From NCBI GenBank assembly GCA_963801185.1, contig CAWDDW010000001.1:682001-746000 (forward strand): a stretch of 64,000 nt of DNA. The letters are read 5' to 3'. The notes under the pieces are model-generated. The model was not told the DNA's origin. It did not search any database and was given only the letters and a program-made list of their open reading frames with translations. The stretch's first letter is position 1. Each line of letters begins with the position of its first letter. Source of the stretch: Palsa-601 sp963801185 (GTDB taxonomy: Bacteria; Actinomycetota; Acidimicrobiia; Acidimicrobiales; Bog-793). A program made the translations under genes and the position numbers. Positions 9,528-17,945 of this stretch are shown in pieces.

Positions 9528-9989
9528 TCAGGCGAGTGCCTTCTCGTAGCAACGGGTCTGCCCGGACACCGCGTAGGGGCTGAGGCCGGGAACCTCGACG
9601 TAACCCAAGCCTTCGTAAAGGCGCATGGCCGCCTCCTGTCGCACGCCGGTCTCGAGGACGACCTTGGTGGCCCCGGCCCGGGCGGCCCAGGCCTCTAGTG
9701 CCTCAAGGATGAGAGACGCGATACCCCGCCCCCGAGCGGCGGGGACGACGAACATCCGCCTGACCTCGGCAGCCTCTGCAGAGATACGCCGGACGCCGCC
9801 GCACCCCACTGCGACACCGTTTTCTCGGACAACGAGGAACGTGCCCCGATCGCCACTGAGCTCATCAGCCGCGAGGTCGAGGAAGGCGTCGTCGATGTCA
9901 TACAGCGCGTTGAGATAGTCGTCGAGCGCGCCGACGAGCCGGAGCGAGTCGGGAGCGTCGATCGGCTCGGGCGAGATGGTCAAGGGCAC
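9528..9989 (-). CDS. GNAT-family N-acetyltransferase
   Basis: 153 residues spanning a whole GNAT domain. Strand beta-4 and the acetyl-CoA loop are clear: VRRMFVVPAARGRGIASLILEALEAWA carries the R/Q-x-x-G-x-G/A motif. The C-terminus (MRLYEGLGYVEVPGLSPYA) is the usual LYEKLGF-type end. The acceptor substrate is unknown. It reads toward the tetR gene and ends about 120 bp from it; the 45-bp gap to the upstream aminotransferase gene, also minus strand, would allow co-transcription. Confidence 0.88.
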   Translation of the reverse strand: MPLTISPEPIDAPDSLRLVGALDDYLNALYDIDDAFLDLAADELSGDRGTFLVVRENGVAVGCGGVRRISAEAAEVRRMFVVPAARGRGIASLILEALEAWAARAGATKVVLETGVRQEAAMRLYEGLGYVEVPGLSPYAVSGQTRCYEKALA

Positions 9990-10034
9990 GAAGGACCCGG
10001 TCGTCGAAGCGGTCGTCGCAATGGCTGGACGCGT

Positions 10035-11312
10035 TCAGCCCGCGTGGAGCAGGTCTGTCAGGGACGACGCGAGGACATCGAGCTGAGCGCTGATCCAGGG
10101 CAGTGACGACGGGTCCTCGTCGTGCAACGCGGCGAGTCGGTGCTCGTCGTCCTGCCCGTAGAGCAGGCTCGTAGCTATACGGAGAGCGAGTACCTCGTCC
10201 GCCTCGCCGAAGGCGGCGCCTGGCAACGTGGCGACGCCGAGGTCGCCGAGCAGGACGCGTGCGACGTCGGAGCCGGTCCGGATCGACCAGGATTTGGCGA
10301 GGCGCTTACGGTGCTCCTCGAAGTCCGCGTAAAGGTAGAAGGCTGCCTGCGGAGCCGCGTGCTGCACACCGGCAGTGGTGAGGACCTGCGAAGCGGCCTT
10401 CACCACCGAAGCGTGCAGCCGGCGGCTGAGAAAAATCCGTTCGCGCACCTCCGGAGGCTCACCGAAAGCCCACGCTGCAGCGAGCTGAACCGGCTGTGCG
10501 GGGGACGACCAGACCTCACTTGCAACTGCCAGCAGGTGGTCGCGCAAGCGATGGCCGAGGGCGGAGTCCGGCAGGCGTGCAACGCCTATCCGCCAGCCGC
10601 CGAGGGCAAGGCTCTTGCTCAGCCCGCTCGTGACGACAACACCGTCCGGGACGAGTTCCACCGGACTGAGGAACGGCCTCGAAGGATCATGGACGAGATC
10701 GCGGTAGATCTCGTCGGAGATCACGAGGATCTCATGGCTCTCGGCGATCTCACACAGGCGTCTGATGGTCGACGCGCTGGCCAGCGTGCCGGTCGGATTG
10801 TCCGGGAGCGTGAGTATGACCGCGCGGATCGGGTCTCCTCCGGCGCGTGCATGTCGTGCGGCCTCGTCGAGCAACCGCGGGTCGGGCGCACCGCCCTCGC
10901 CGGGCAGTGTTGGGATCACATGAGTGGAGCGACCTACGAGGGCCGCTTGGGCTCCGTAGCTGACCCAGCACGGTGAAGCCACCGCGACTGCACCACCGAC
11001 GGCATGCAGCAGAGCGAACAGAAGGGGCTTGCTCCCTGGGCCGGCGATGACGAGGTCGGGATCGGTCGGCAACCCTCGCCGCTCCCAGTAGCCGGCCGCC
11101 GCGCGGCGCAGCTCGGGTACTCCAGCGACCGGTCCATACCGAGCGTGCCCCGCTGAGCGGGCGAGCTGGTCGGCCAATTCCGGGAGCACAGGTAGACCTG
11201 CCTCGCCGAAACCGAGCGGCAGCGTTGCCAGCCCGGCCGCGAGCCGACGGCTGACTTCTTCGTTCATGGCGAGCGTCGGCGACAGAATGGGGGGACGGGC
11301 GGTACTGCTCAC
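10035..11312 (-). CDS. Class I/II PLP-dependent aminotransferase
   Basis: About 425 residues of fold-type I aminotransferase. Markers in order: YGPVAGVPELRRAAAGYW, the SPCWVSYGAQAAL region, LPDNPTG (substrate/cofactor loop), SDEIYRDLVHD (Asp and Tyr that hold PLP) and SGLSKSLALGGWRIG, where the Lys after SGLS forms the Schiff base and the Arg binds phosphate. Start is uncertain. GTG at 11312 (protein SSTARPPILSP) fits the conserved N-terminus best, a TTG 66 bases upstream is possible, and no good ribosome site decides it. Divergent from the peptide-binding lipoprotein gene. Likely acts on an amino acid or keto acid; exact substrate unknown. Confidence 0.82.
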   Translation of the reverse strand: MSSTARPPILSPTLAMNEEVSRRLAAGLATLPLGFGEAGLPVLPELADQLARSAGHARYGPVAGVPELRRAAAGYWERRGLPTDPDLVIAGPGSKPLLFALLHAVGGAVAVASPCWVSYGAQAALVGRSTHVIPTLPGEGGAPDPRLLDEAARHARAGGDPIRAVILTLPDNPTGTLASASTIRRLCEIAESHEILVISDEIYRDLVHDPSRPFLSPVELVPDGVVVTSGLSKSLALGGWRIGVARLPDSALGHRLRDHLLAVASEVWSSPAQPVQLAAAWAFGEPPEVRERIFLSRRLHASVVKAASQVLTTAGVQHAAPQAAFYLYADFEEHRKRLAKSWSIRTGSDVARVLLGDLGVATLPGAAFGEADEVLALRIATSLLYGQDDEHRLAALHDEDPSSLPWISAQLDVLASSLTDLLHAG

Positions 11313-11439
11313 AGCGATCAGCGTAGGACCGGTGACCGGCACTCCGCCGAGACGGCCGACGAGCAAAGTGGTAAACAATCCGTAACCCTGGAAAGGGGAC
11401 GAGGCCCTCTAGCGGGGCGCCTGAGGAGGGGGAGACTAG

Positions 11440-13074
11440 ATGAACAAGCGCGCCTGGCTCGTGTCTGCGGTTGTAATGGCACTGCTTGCTGCGGGCTGTG
11501 CGAAGTCCGCCAGCCCGAGCGGTAGCACCGGGGGCAGCAGCACCAGTAGTACTGGGCCGACGACTACCCTCACGCCGCACAACGGCGGCACGCTGAATAT
11601 CGGCCTGAACGCCGAGACCGACGGGTGGGACCCCGTGACGAGCGAGTGGGCCGCAGCCGGCTACTTCGTCGCTCAGACCTTCTTCGACCCGCTGTGTGCA
11701 TACAACTCTGCCGGAGTGGCGGTCCCCTACCTCGCAAAGACGCTCACGCACAGCTCGAACTACGAGGTCTGGACGATCGGCCTCCGGTCGGGTATCAAGT
11801 TCTCGAACGGCCAGCCCCTGAACGCGGCCGCCGTCGCCCTGCAGCTGACTCTCGGGAAGCAGTCGGCCCTCGTCGGCCAAGCGTTGCTCCCGATGGCCAC
11901 TGCAGTCGCCACCAACAACTTGACCGTCAAGGTCACCATGAGCCAGCCGTGGGTCGCGTTCCCCTCCGTGCTCGCCTCGCAGGCAGGCTTCATCGCCGCG
12001 CCAGCCCAGCTCAACTCGAAGACGGCGTCGACCACGCAGCCGATCGGCTCGGGACCGTTCATCTTCAAGCAATGGACCCCAGGCGGGACGCTGACGGTCA
12101 CGAAGAACCCCCATTACTGGCGTCCCAACGTCGCCCACGTCAACGAGATCGTGTTCCACGTCTACACCGACCCGACGACGGAGTACGAGTCGCTCGAGTC
12201 GAACCAGCTCCAGTTCCTCTACACGGCCGAGGCAAGCCAGATCAAGCAGCTCGAAGCACAGACAACCTACTCCTACTACCTGCAGTACCTCGACGTGCCG
12301 GTCTTCATCATGTTGAACACGGACGCAGCGCCGCTCAACAACTTGAAGCTGCGCCAGGCGCTCGAGTACGCGACGAGCCAGCAACAACTCAACAGCGAGA
12401 TCGATCTCGGTCTCGGGTCTGTCGTCACCGAACCGTACGGCCCGAAGTCGAAATGGTACGTGCCGTCCGGTTATCCGACCTCGCAGAATCTGAACAAGGC
12501 AAAGGCACTCGTCGCCCAGTACCACCAGGAGACGGGCACGTCGGGTCCGGTGAAGTTCACCCTCGGTTGCACGGATTCGGGAACTAACCCGGAGGCGATG
12601 CAGCTCGTCGAGTCACAATGGGCGAAGGCCGGAATCGACGTCACCCTCAGCTACACCGAGCAGGCGACGTACATCAACAACGCTGTCCTCGGGAGCTACC
12701 AGGCCAACTGTTGGACACAGTTCGGCGACATCGACCCCGACATCGACGCCACGTGGTGGCTGTCCCAGAACGCGCATCCCGACGGATCCGTCGCTCTCAA
12801 CTTCGCGCGACTGTCCGACTCCACCACTGACACAGAACTGCAGATAGGTCGCGAGAACCCCAGCTTCTCGGCCCGCAAGGCTGCCTACGGCGAGGTCTGG
12901 AAGCAGTTCACCGAGGAGGCGCCGTACATCTGGCTCGGCAGAGGACCGAACGCGCTGGTCTCCGGGCCGACTTGCCACGGCCTCGGCGACATGGTGTTAC
13001 CCAACGGCCAGAAGCAGGACACCCTCGACTCGGACGCCGTTGTCTGGGTCGATCAGCTCTGGCTGAGCAGTTGA
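11440..13074 (+). CDS. Peptide/nickel-type ABC substrate-binding lipoprotein
   Basis: 544-residue solute-binding protein of family 5 (DppA/OppA-like). Signal peptide with lipobox LLAAGC ends at Cys about 20, then a Ser/Gly/Thr linker. The family fold follows: NIGLNAETDGWDPVTSEW, FSNGQPLNAAAVALQL, IGSGPFIFKQWTPGGTLTVTKNPHYW, and the second-lobe LKLRQALEYATSQQQL. A GAGGAGGGGGAG ribosome site precedes the ATG. It heads an operon with two permease genes. It probably captures oligopeptides, but family 5 proteins also bind nickel, heme or opines. Confidence 0.92.
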   Translation: MNKRAWLVSAVVMALLAAGCAKSASPSGSTGGSSTSSTGPTTTLTPHNGGTLNIGLNAETDGWDPVTSEWAAAGYFVAQTFFDPLCAYNSAGVAVPYLAKTLTHSSNYEVWTIGLRSGIKFSNGQPLNAAAVALQLTLGKQSALVGQALLPMATAVATNNLTVKVTMSQPWVAFPSVLASQAGFIAAPAQLNSKTASTTQPIGSGPFIFKQWTPGGTLTVTKNPHYWRPNVAHVNEIVFHVYTDPTTEYESLESNQLQFLYTAEASQIKQLEAQTTYSYYLQYLDVPVFIMLNTDAAPLNNLKLRQALEYATSQQQLNSEIDLGLGSVVTEPYGPKSKWYVPSGYPTSQNLNKAKALVAQYHQETGTSGPVKFTLGCTDSGTNPEAMQLVESQWAKAGIDVTLSYTEQATYINNAVLGSYQANCWTQFGDIDPDIDATWWLSQNAHPDGSVALNFARLSDSTTDTELQIGRENPSFSARKAAYGEVWKQFTEEAPYIWLGRGPNALVSGPTCHGLGDMVLPNGQKQDTLDSDAVVWVDQLWLSS

Positions 13075-13094
13075 CCGATCGCTGAGCTCTCTCG

Positions 13095-14075
13095 ATGTTG
13101 AGCTACATCGGGTCGCGGTTCCTACGGATGCTGTCCGTGGTGTTCGCTGTGACCTTGTTCAGCTTCTTCTTGCTGAACCTGCTACCCGGTAGTCCCGTCA
13201 ACACCATCCTCGGGCCCGGCGCCGGTGATCCGGCCTCGCGTAGGAAGGTCATCCTCCAGTACGGCCTCAACCACCCGATCTACGACCGCTACCTCATCTG
13301 GCTCGGTCATGCGCTCCAGGGGAACCTTGGGGAGTCATACATCAGCAGTCAGAACGTGGCCAACGCCATCTTCGAGCACCTCCCGCTCACGCTCGAGCTC
13401 ATGATCATGGCCGAGGTAATTTCACTCGGTCTCGCGGTCCCGGCGGCGATGATCTGCTCGCTCAAGCCGGGCGGGTGGTTCGACAAGCTGGTCAGCCGTT
13501 CGACCCTGGCATTGCTGGCTCTCCCGGCCTTCATAATCGGCCCGCTCATGATCTACGTGTTCGCAGTCAAGTTCCACGTCTTCGCCGCCAGTGGTGAGAC
13601 CACGTGGTTCACGCTCGGAGGCGGGTACTCGCCGGCCATCGTGGCCACGCCCCAATCGCTGATCATGCCGGCCGTCGTCCTCTCGGCCGGACAGCTCGCT
13701 CTCTTCGCCCGCGTGCTGCGAGGGGACCTCATAACGACACTCAAGTCGGACTTCATATTGATGGCGCGGTCCAAGGGTTTCTCGCGCTGGTACATCCTCT
13801 TGCACCATGCGTTGCGCCCGTCGAGCTTCTCCTTGGTGAGCCTCGTCGGCCTCAGCATCGGCGGCCTACTGGCGGGTGCTCTCATCGTGGAGAACATCTT
13901 CGCCCTGCCAGGTATAGGTACGCTGTTCATCGACTCGATTCTGAAGCGGGACTACCTGATGGTTCAGGGCCTGGTCGTCCTTGTCGCTTCCGGCTTCGTG
14001 ACCGTCAACTTCCTCACCGACGCCTTCTACACCGTGCTCGATCCAAGGATTCGCCGTGCCCGACTCATCGGCTGA
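13095..14075 (+). CDS. Peptide-type ABC permease, DppB family
   Basis: 326 residues with about six transmembrane helices. The N-terminal helix MLSYIGSRFLRMLSVVFAVTLFSFFLLNLLPGSP is the usual DppB/OppB start. The cytoplasmic EAA loop is seen as ARSKGFSRWYILLHHALRPSS, and the end ALIVENIFALPGIGTLFIDSILKRDY is typical. It follows the binding protein by 20 bp and overlaps the next permease by 20 bp. Confidence 0.93.
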   Translation: MLSYIGSRFLRMLSVVFAVTLFSFFLLNLLPGSPVNTILGPGAGDPASRRKVILQYGLNHPIYDRYLIWLGHALQGNLGESYISSQNVANAIFEHLPLTLELMIMAEVISLGLAVPAAMICSLKPGGWFDKLVSRSTLALLALPAFIIGPLMIYVFAVKFHVFAASGETTWFTLGGGYSPAIVATPQSLIMPAVVLSAGQLALFARVLRGDLITTLKSDFILMARSKGFSRWYILLHHALRPSSFSLVSLVGLSIGGLLAGALIVENIFALPGIGTLFIDSILKRDYLMVQGLVVLVASGFVTVNFLTDAFYTVLDPRIRRARLIG

Positions 14076-15096
14076 GACGACTACAAGCCGGCGCGGCCGC
14101 CGGTTGCGGCGGGAGATCGATGCGTCCGTGACGAGTCGGGCCGAAGAAGGAATGAGGGTCTCGCTGGCAGACGCCGCCGAGGCCAGGCTCGCCGCCGAGG
14201 AAGTTCTCGCCGATCCAGGGCTCTCGACAGCGCACCGGGATGCTTTGTCGCTTCCGGCCGCCCCGATGGAGACCCAGTTCACGAGGCAGAAGCTTGGACC
14301 AGGCTTCTGGCTGGCGATCGCCTGGATGGGCCTCGTGGTCTTCGCGGCAATCTTCTGCAACCTGCTTCCGCTTCCCAACCCCAATCTGCCCAACGTGGGG
14401 CCGCCGAGCCAGGCGCCGACCATGCAGCACCTGTTCGGCACAGACCCGATCGGCCACGACATCTTCAGCGAGGTGGTGACCGGAGCGAGGGCCACGATGA
14501 TCGTCGGCGTCTCGTCGGTGATCGCAGGTATCGGCATCGGCGGCCTGATCGGGGTGCTCGCCGGCTTCTATCGCGGCATCGTCGACATCATCGTCGTCTG
14601 GATCACCGACGTCCTCTTGACCCTCCCCGGGCTGATCCTCGCTCTGACCCTCGTCGCCTTCCTCGGTGCGAGCCTCGAGAACGTCATCATCGCCATCGAC
14701 GTATTGTCCATCCCGGCCTACGCCCGCATAGCCCGGGCCGCCTCACTAGCGATCTCCCAGCGAGACTGGGTCACGACCGCGCTCTCGCTCGGGGCCAAAC
14801 CGCGCCGGATCCTGTTCAGGGACGTGCTCCCGCTCGTCGCCCTCCCGATCGCCTCATTCGCCGCCATCGGGGCGTCGGTCGCCATCCTCGCCCAGGGTGG
14901 GCTCGCCTATCTCGGGGTCGGGCCGCCGAACCTGCTCTCGTGGGGCAGCATGATCGCAGCTGGCCAGCAGGTCCTGAGTTTGGCACCCCAGGAAACATTC
15001 GCACCGATGATCGCCTTCTTCATCACCGTGATGGCCCTCAACTACATCGGCCAGCGGGCGAGCGGCGCCCTCGACCCACGCGCTGGTCTGCTGTAG
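14056..15096 (+). CDS. Peptide-type ABC permease, DppC family
   Basis: 346 residues. The first 80 are a charged cytoplasmic extension longer than in most DppC proteins. They precede a helix and the OppC-type segment HLFGTDPIGHDIFSEVVTGARATMIVG. The EAA loop is ALSLGAKPRRILFRDVLP. GTG start overlaps the dppB-like gene by 20 bp. No DppD/DppF ATPase follows; the next gene is on the other strand, so the ATPases must be encoded elsewhere. Confidence 0.93.
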   Translation: MPDSSAETTTSRRGRRLRREIDASVTSRAEEGMRVSLADAAEARLAAEEVLADPGLSTAHRDALSLPAAPMETQFTRQKLGPGFWLAIAWMGLVVFAAIFCNLLPLPNPNLPNVGPPSQAPTMQHLFGTDPIGHDIFSEVVTGARATMIVGVSSVIAGIGIGGLIGVLAGFYRGIVDIIVVWITDVLLTLPGLILALTLVAFLGASLENVIIAIDVLSIPAYARIARAASLAISQRDWVTTALSLGAKPRRILFRDVLPLVALPIASFAAIGASVAILAQGGLAYLGVGPPNLLSWGSMIAAGQQVLSLAPQETFAPMIAFFITVMALNYIGQRASGALDPRAGLL

Positions 15097-15100
15097 AGGC

Positions 15101-16570
15101 TCACGTCGACGAGCGGGTCCCGTTCGCTGCAGCCTTGGCGGCCTTCCAGTCCGACACCCGCCGGTTGATGAAGTTGGTGTAGTCGGCGGTGGTGCGCAGC
15201 GCTCCGAGCGCCTCACTGGTGGGGCGGCGCTGTCCGGGAACGGGCAGTCCGGCTGCCAACTCTGCGTGGATCTTCTGAAGGTGCGACGGCGGCAGAGCTG
15301 CCAAGCTTGCCTGGCTCGCCGGCCCCTTCGAGCTGGCCGCCGGTGGCGAGACACCGGTCAGCGGGTCGTCTGTACGGGGGGTCGACCCGCTGAGGGCGTC
15401 GCCGACGTCAGGTGCCGCCCCGTCCCTGGCGGTGAGCGCGGGGAGGCCGAAACGCCGCTCGACGGTCGCCAGCACCGAGGTGTGGTCAAGCGGCGTCCCT
15501 GCGGCCGGTGCCCGGAACACTGTGCCGGCCGGAATCCAAGGCGAGACGAGGACAACCGGGACCCTCACACCGAACCGGCGGAAGTCAAAACCGAACTCCC
15601 CGGCACAGGCGTCGGGCGGCGTGGCGCCCGATGGCGTCGGCACATGGTCGTAACAGCCGCCATGCTCGTCGTAGGTGACCACAAAGAGGGTGCTGTTCCA
15701 GGCCGGACCGTTGCGGAGTGCTTCGTACGCAGCTTGGATCAGCGCCTCGCCAGCCGCGACGTCGTAGTTCGGGTGCTGGCTGTTCCCGGCAGAGGACCAC
15801 TCAGGCTCGAGGAAGGTGTACGGCGGAAGCGTCCCGGCGGCGGCCGCGGCCTGGAAGTCGGTGAACTGACCGAAATGGGCCTCCGGAGCATTGGTGGTGT
15901 CTGGGAAGTTCAGCCTTGTCAACGGGTCCGACTTGTAGCCGTATATTCGCCAGTCGAGGTTGTTCGCACTGAGCAGACCGAAGATGGACTGGCTCGTGAA
16001 CGTCTTCGTCTTGTCGTCCAGGTGGCCCTGGCTTGTGGCCGCGCAGGCAAAGGCCCGGTTGGGCATCGTCTCGGTGGGAGCCGACGCGAACCAGGAGTCG
16101 CACACCGCGAAGCCCTGGGCGAGCGCCGAGAGCACGGGGAGCATCGCCGGCGTGTACATGCCCATGATGTCGCTTGGCAGCGTGCCAGGTACCACGTTCC
16201 AGCCCGGGCTCGTTGCCTCCCACACGAGCGTCGAGGCGAAGTCGGTCACGAAGCCGGCATTGGTCGCGATCGGCGGCGACGGCGCCGTGGTCGTGCCGAA
16301 AAGCTGCGAGTTGGTGGCGAGATATCCCTCGCCCGGGTCGGCACCCGGCATGAGGTAGGCGTTGGGCGTGGCAGAGGTGATCTGGAAAACCGTCACCGGC
16401 TTGCCATCCGTGCCGGGGTTGGCCTCTTGTCCGGTCAGACCGTCGAACTGCTGTCCGGAAAGAGACAGATTGCCCCGGTCCGCGTACAAGAAGCCGAGCA
16501 TGTGGTCGAACGAGCGGTTCTCCAGCATCAACACCACGATGTGCTCGATCGCCTCGAGCTGATTCGCCAT
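15101..16570 (-). CDS. Phospholipase-C-like phosphoesterase (alkaline-phosphatase superfamily)
   Basis: 489 residues of the phosphoesterase family that includes bacterial phosphatidylcholine phospholipase C and acid phosphatases. Motif one is LMLENRSFDHMLG (residues about 14-26), metal and nucleophile-side residues. The mid motif is CDSWFASAPTETMPNRAFACAATSQG, where Thr and Asn are conserved. The late motif is VVTYDEHGGCYDHV (about 300). No signal peptide or Tat motif is seen, although many relatives are exported. It may therefore be intracellular or use another route, or the start may lie further upstream. It converges with the dppC-like gene, four bases apart. Confidence 0.88.
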   Translation of the reverse strand: MANQLEAIEHIVVLMLENRSFDHMLGFLYADRGNLSLSGQQFDGLTGQEANPGTDGKPVTVFQITSATPNAYLMPGADPGEGYLATNSQLFGTTTAPSPPIATNAGFVTDFASTLVWEATSPGWNVVPGTLPSDIMGMYTPAMLPVLSALAQGFAVCDSWFASAPTETMPNRAFACAATSQGHLDDKTKTFTSQSIFGLLSANNLDWRIYGYKSDPLTRLNFPDTTNAPEAHFGQFTDFQAAAAAGTLPPYTFLEPEWSSAGNSQHPNYDVAAGEALIQAAYEALRNGPAWNSTLFVVTYDEHGGCYDHVPTPSGATPPDACAGEFGFDFRRFGVRVPVVLVSPWIPAGTVFRAPAAGTPLDHTSVLATVERRFGLPALTARDGAAPDVGDALSGSTPRTDDPLTGVSPPAASSKGPASQASLAALPPSHLQKIHAELAAGLPVPGQRRPTSEALGALRTTADYTNFINRRVSDWKAAKAAANGTRSST

Positions 16571-16644
16571 ATCCGCCTCCGTCTTGTCCTCTCCCAGCCT
16601 ACGATGAACGGCGCTGCGGACCGTCCGTCGACAGAGGCCTCATC

Positions 16645-17010
16645 GTGAAACACTTAGGGGCGGTGGTCGAGTCACTGGATGAGCTAACCGGGCGCCGTGT
16701 GCTCGTCGACATGACGCGACTCAGCTGGCGCGGCCGGCTTCTCGGCCGATACGAGTTCGTCGGAACCGTCACCTCGATCGGCGATGTCGTGTCGATCACC
16801 AAGGCCGGCGATGACGAGCCCTTCACGCTGCCCGCCGAGCCTCGGGCGTTCTTGCCTGCTCGGCACCGCCTCAAGGGATCAGGAGAGATCGACGCCGATC
16901 CCGATTTCACAACCGTGTGGACTACCCGTCGGCCTCCGCCTTGGCACGGTCTTTCCCGCGTCTTTCGGTCGGCGCAAGCCCGCCGAGACCGTACGGTTGA
17001 GCGCGCCTGA
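16645..17010 (+). CDS. Small hypothetical protein, beta-rich N-terminus
   Basis: 121 residues, GTG start, not recognised. The N-terminal 80 residues alternate hydrophobic strands (RRVLVDMTRLSWRGRLLGRYEFVGTVTSIGDVVSITKAG). They end in a ...EPFTLPAEPRAFLPA segment, suggesting a small beta-barrel. The last 30 residues are Arg-rich. It is divergent from the phosphoesterase gene. Codon use looks like its neighbours, so it is probably a real gene. Confidence 0.55.
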   Translation: MKHLGAVVESLDELTGRRVLVDMTRLSWRGRLLGRYEFVGTVTSIGDVVSITKAGDDEPFTLPAEPRAFLPARHRLKGSGEIDADPDFTTVWTTRRPPPWHGLSRVFRSAQARRDRTVERA

Positions 17011-17153
17011 CCCCTTTCCTTTCAGAAGCCGAGGACGCGCAACCATTCGGTAACCGAGCGGACCCACATCTGGGTGCCGAACTTCTTCGGCAACTCGGTT
17101 ACCCAGGTCGCCTTCGGGCTCGGCGGGCGGCACGGCGGCGCGAAGATGCTGCG

Positions 17154-17945
17154 ATGGCTGAGGACCCGGAAGGAGCAGTCACCGGGAACCGGGGTCACAC
17201 CGAGCTGTTGAGGGAGTTGGAGCTGCGCGCTGGTCATGGCCCGACCCTCCCGACACGGGTCGACCCAGGCGATTCGTATACGAGCGGAGGGCATCGTTTC
17301 TATCGGGTGTCGGTCCCCGAGAGACGGCGACTGGTGAAGCAGTGGCTGTCCGACCACAAGCAATGGTCGGGTGCCGACGTTCTCGAGACGGCCGACAGCT
17401 TGATAGCTGGAGTGTCCTTCGAGGAGAAGACGATGGGCTGCATGCTCCTCAGGGAGCGCCGGGACGCCCGCACCGAGCTGTCGCCAGCGAAGATAGAGCG
17501 CTGGTTGGAGACGCTGGTTGGGTGGGCCGAAATCGACTCTCTCTGTCAGAACGTCTTCAGCTGTGAAGAGATCCTGGCGGATTGGCCGGCGTGGAGGGCG
17601 CTGATCGTCCGTCTCTCCAAGAGTCGAAACGTCAATCAGCGAAGGGCATCTCTGGTTCTTCTCACTGGACCCGTCAGACACTCGTCGGACCGCCGGCTGC
17701 TGAAGCTCGCCTTGAAGGTGATAGGAGAGGCAGCGGCTGACCGCGACGTCCTCATGTCGAAGGCAGTGTCCTGGCTCCTCCGATCACTGGTCGATCACCA
17801 CAAGGACATCGTCGCCTCTTACGTCGATGACAACGAGGAAGCCCTCGCACCGGGTGCTGTCCGGGAGACGAGGGTGAAGCTCCGTACCGGAACCAAGCGG
17901 GGCAATCCGACCTCGGCTAACTCTTCCTTCCGGCAAACCAAGTGA
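17154..17945 (+). CDS. AlkD-like DNA alkylation repair / HEAT-repeat protein
   Basis: 263 residues. From residue 50 the sequence follows the helical-repeat fold of AlkD-type DNA glycosylases: RFYRVSVPERRRLVKQWL, SFEEKTMGCMLLRERR, WLETLVGWAEIDSLCQNVFSC (Trp/Asp region used by AlkD for base excision), WRALIVRLSKSRNVNQRRASLVLL, and SKAVSWLLRSLVDHHKDIVASYV. AlkD excises N3- and N7-alkylated purines. The family also contains members of other or unknown function. The stop overlaps the GTG of the next gene (GTGA). Confidence 0.75.
   Translation: MAEDPEGAVTGNRGHTELLRELELRAGHGPTLPTRVDPGDSYTSGGHRFYRVSVPERRRLVKQWLSDHKQWSGADVLETADSLIAGVSFEEKTMGCMLLRERRDARTELSPAKIERWLETLVGWAEIDSLCQNVFSCEEILADWPAWRALIVRLSKSRNVNQRRASLVLLTGPVRHSSDRRLLKLALKVIGEAAADRDVLMSKAVSWLLRSLVDHHKDIVASYVDDNEEALAPGAVRETRVKLRTGTKRGNPTSANSSFRQTK

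Noticed and set aside
15090..15115. GAGGCTCACGTCG resembling an arm of the palindrome at 5657
   Set aside because: Only about 12 bases agree, there is no inverted partner, and it lies at the end of a coding gene; chance in GC-rich DNA.
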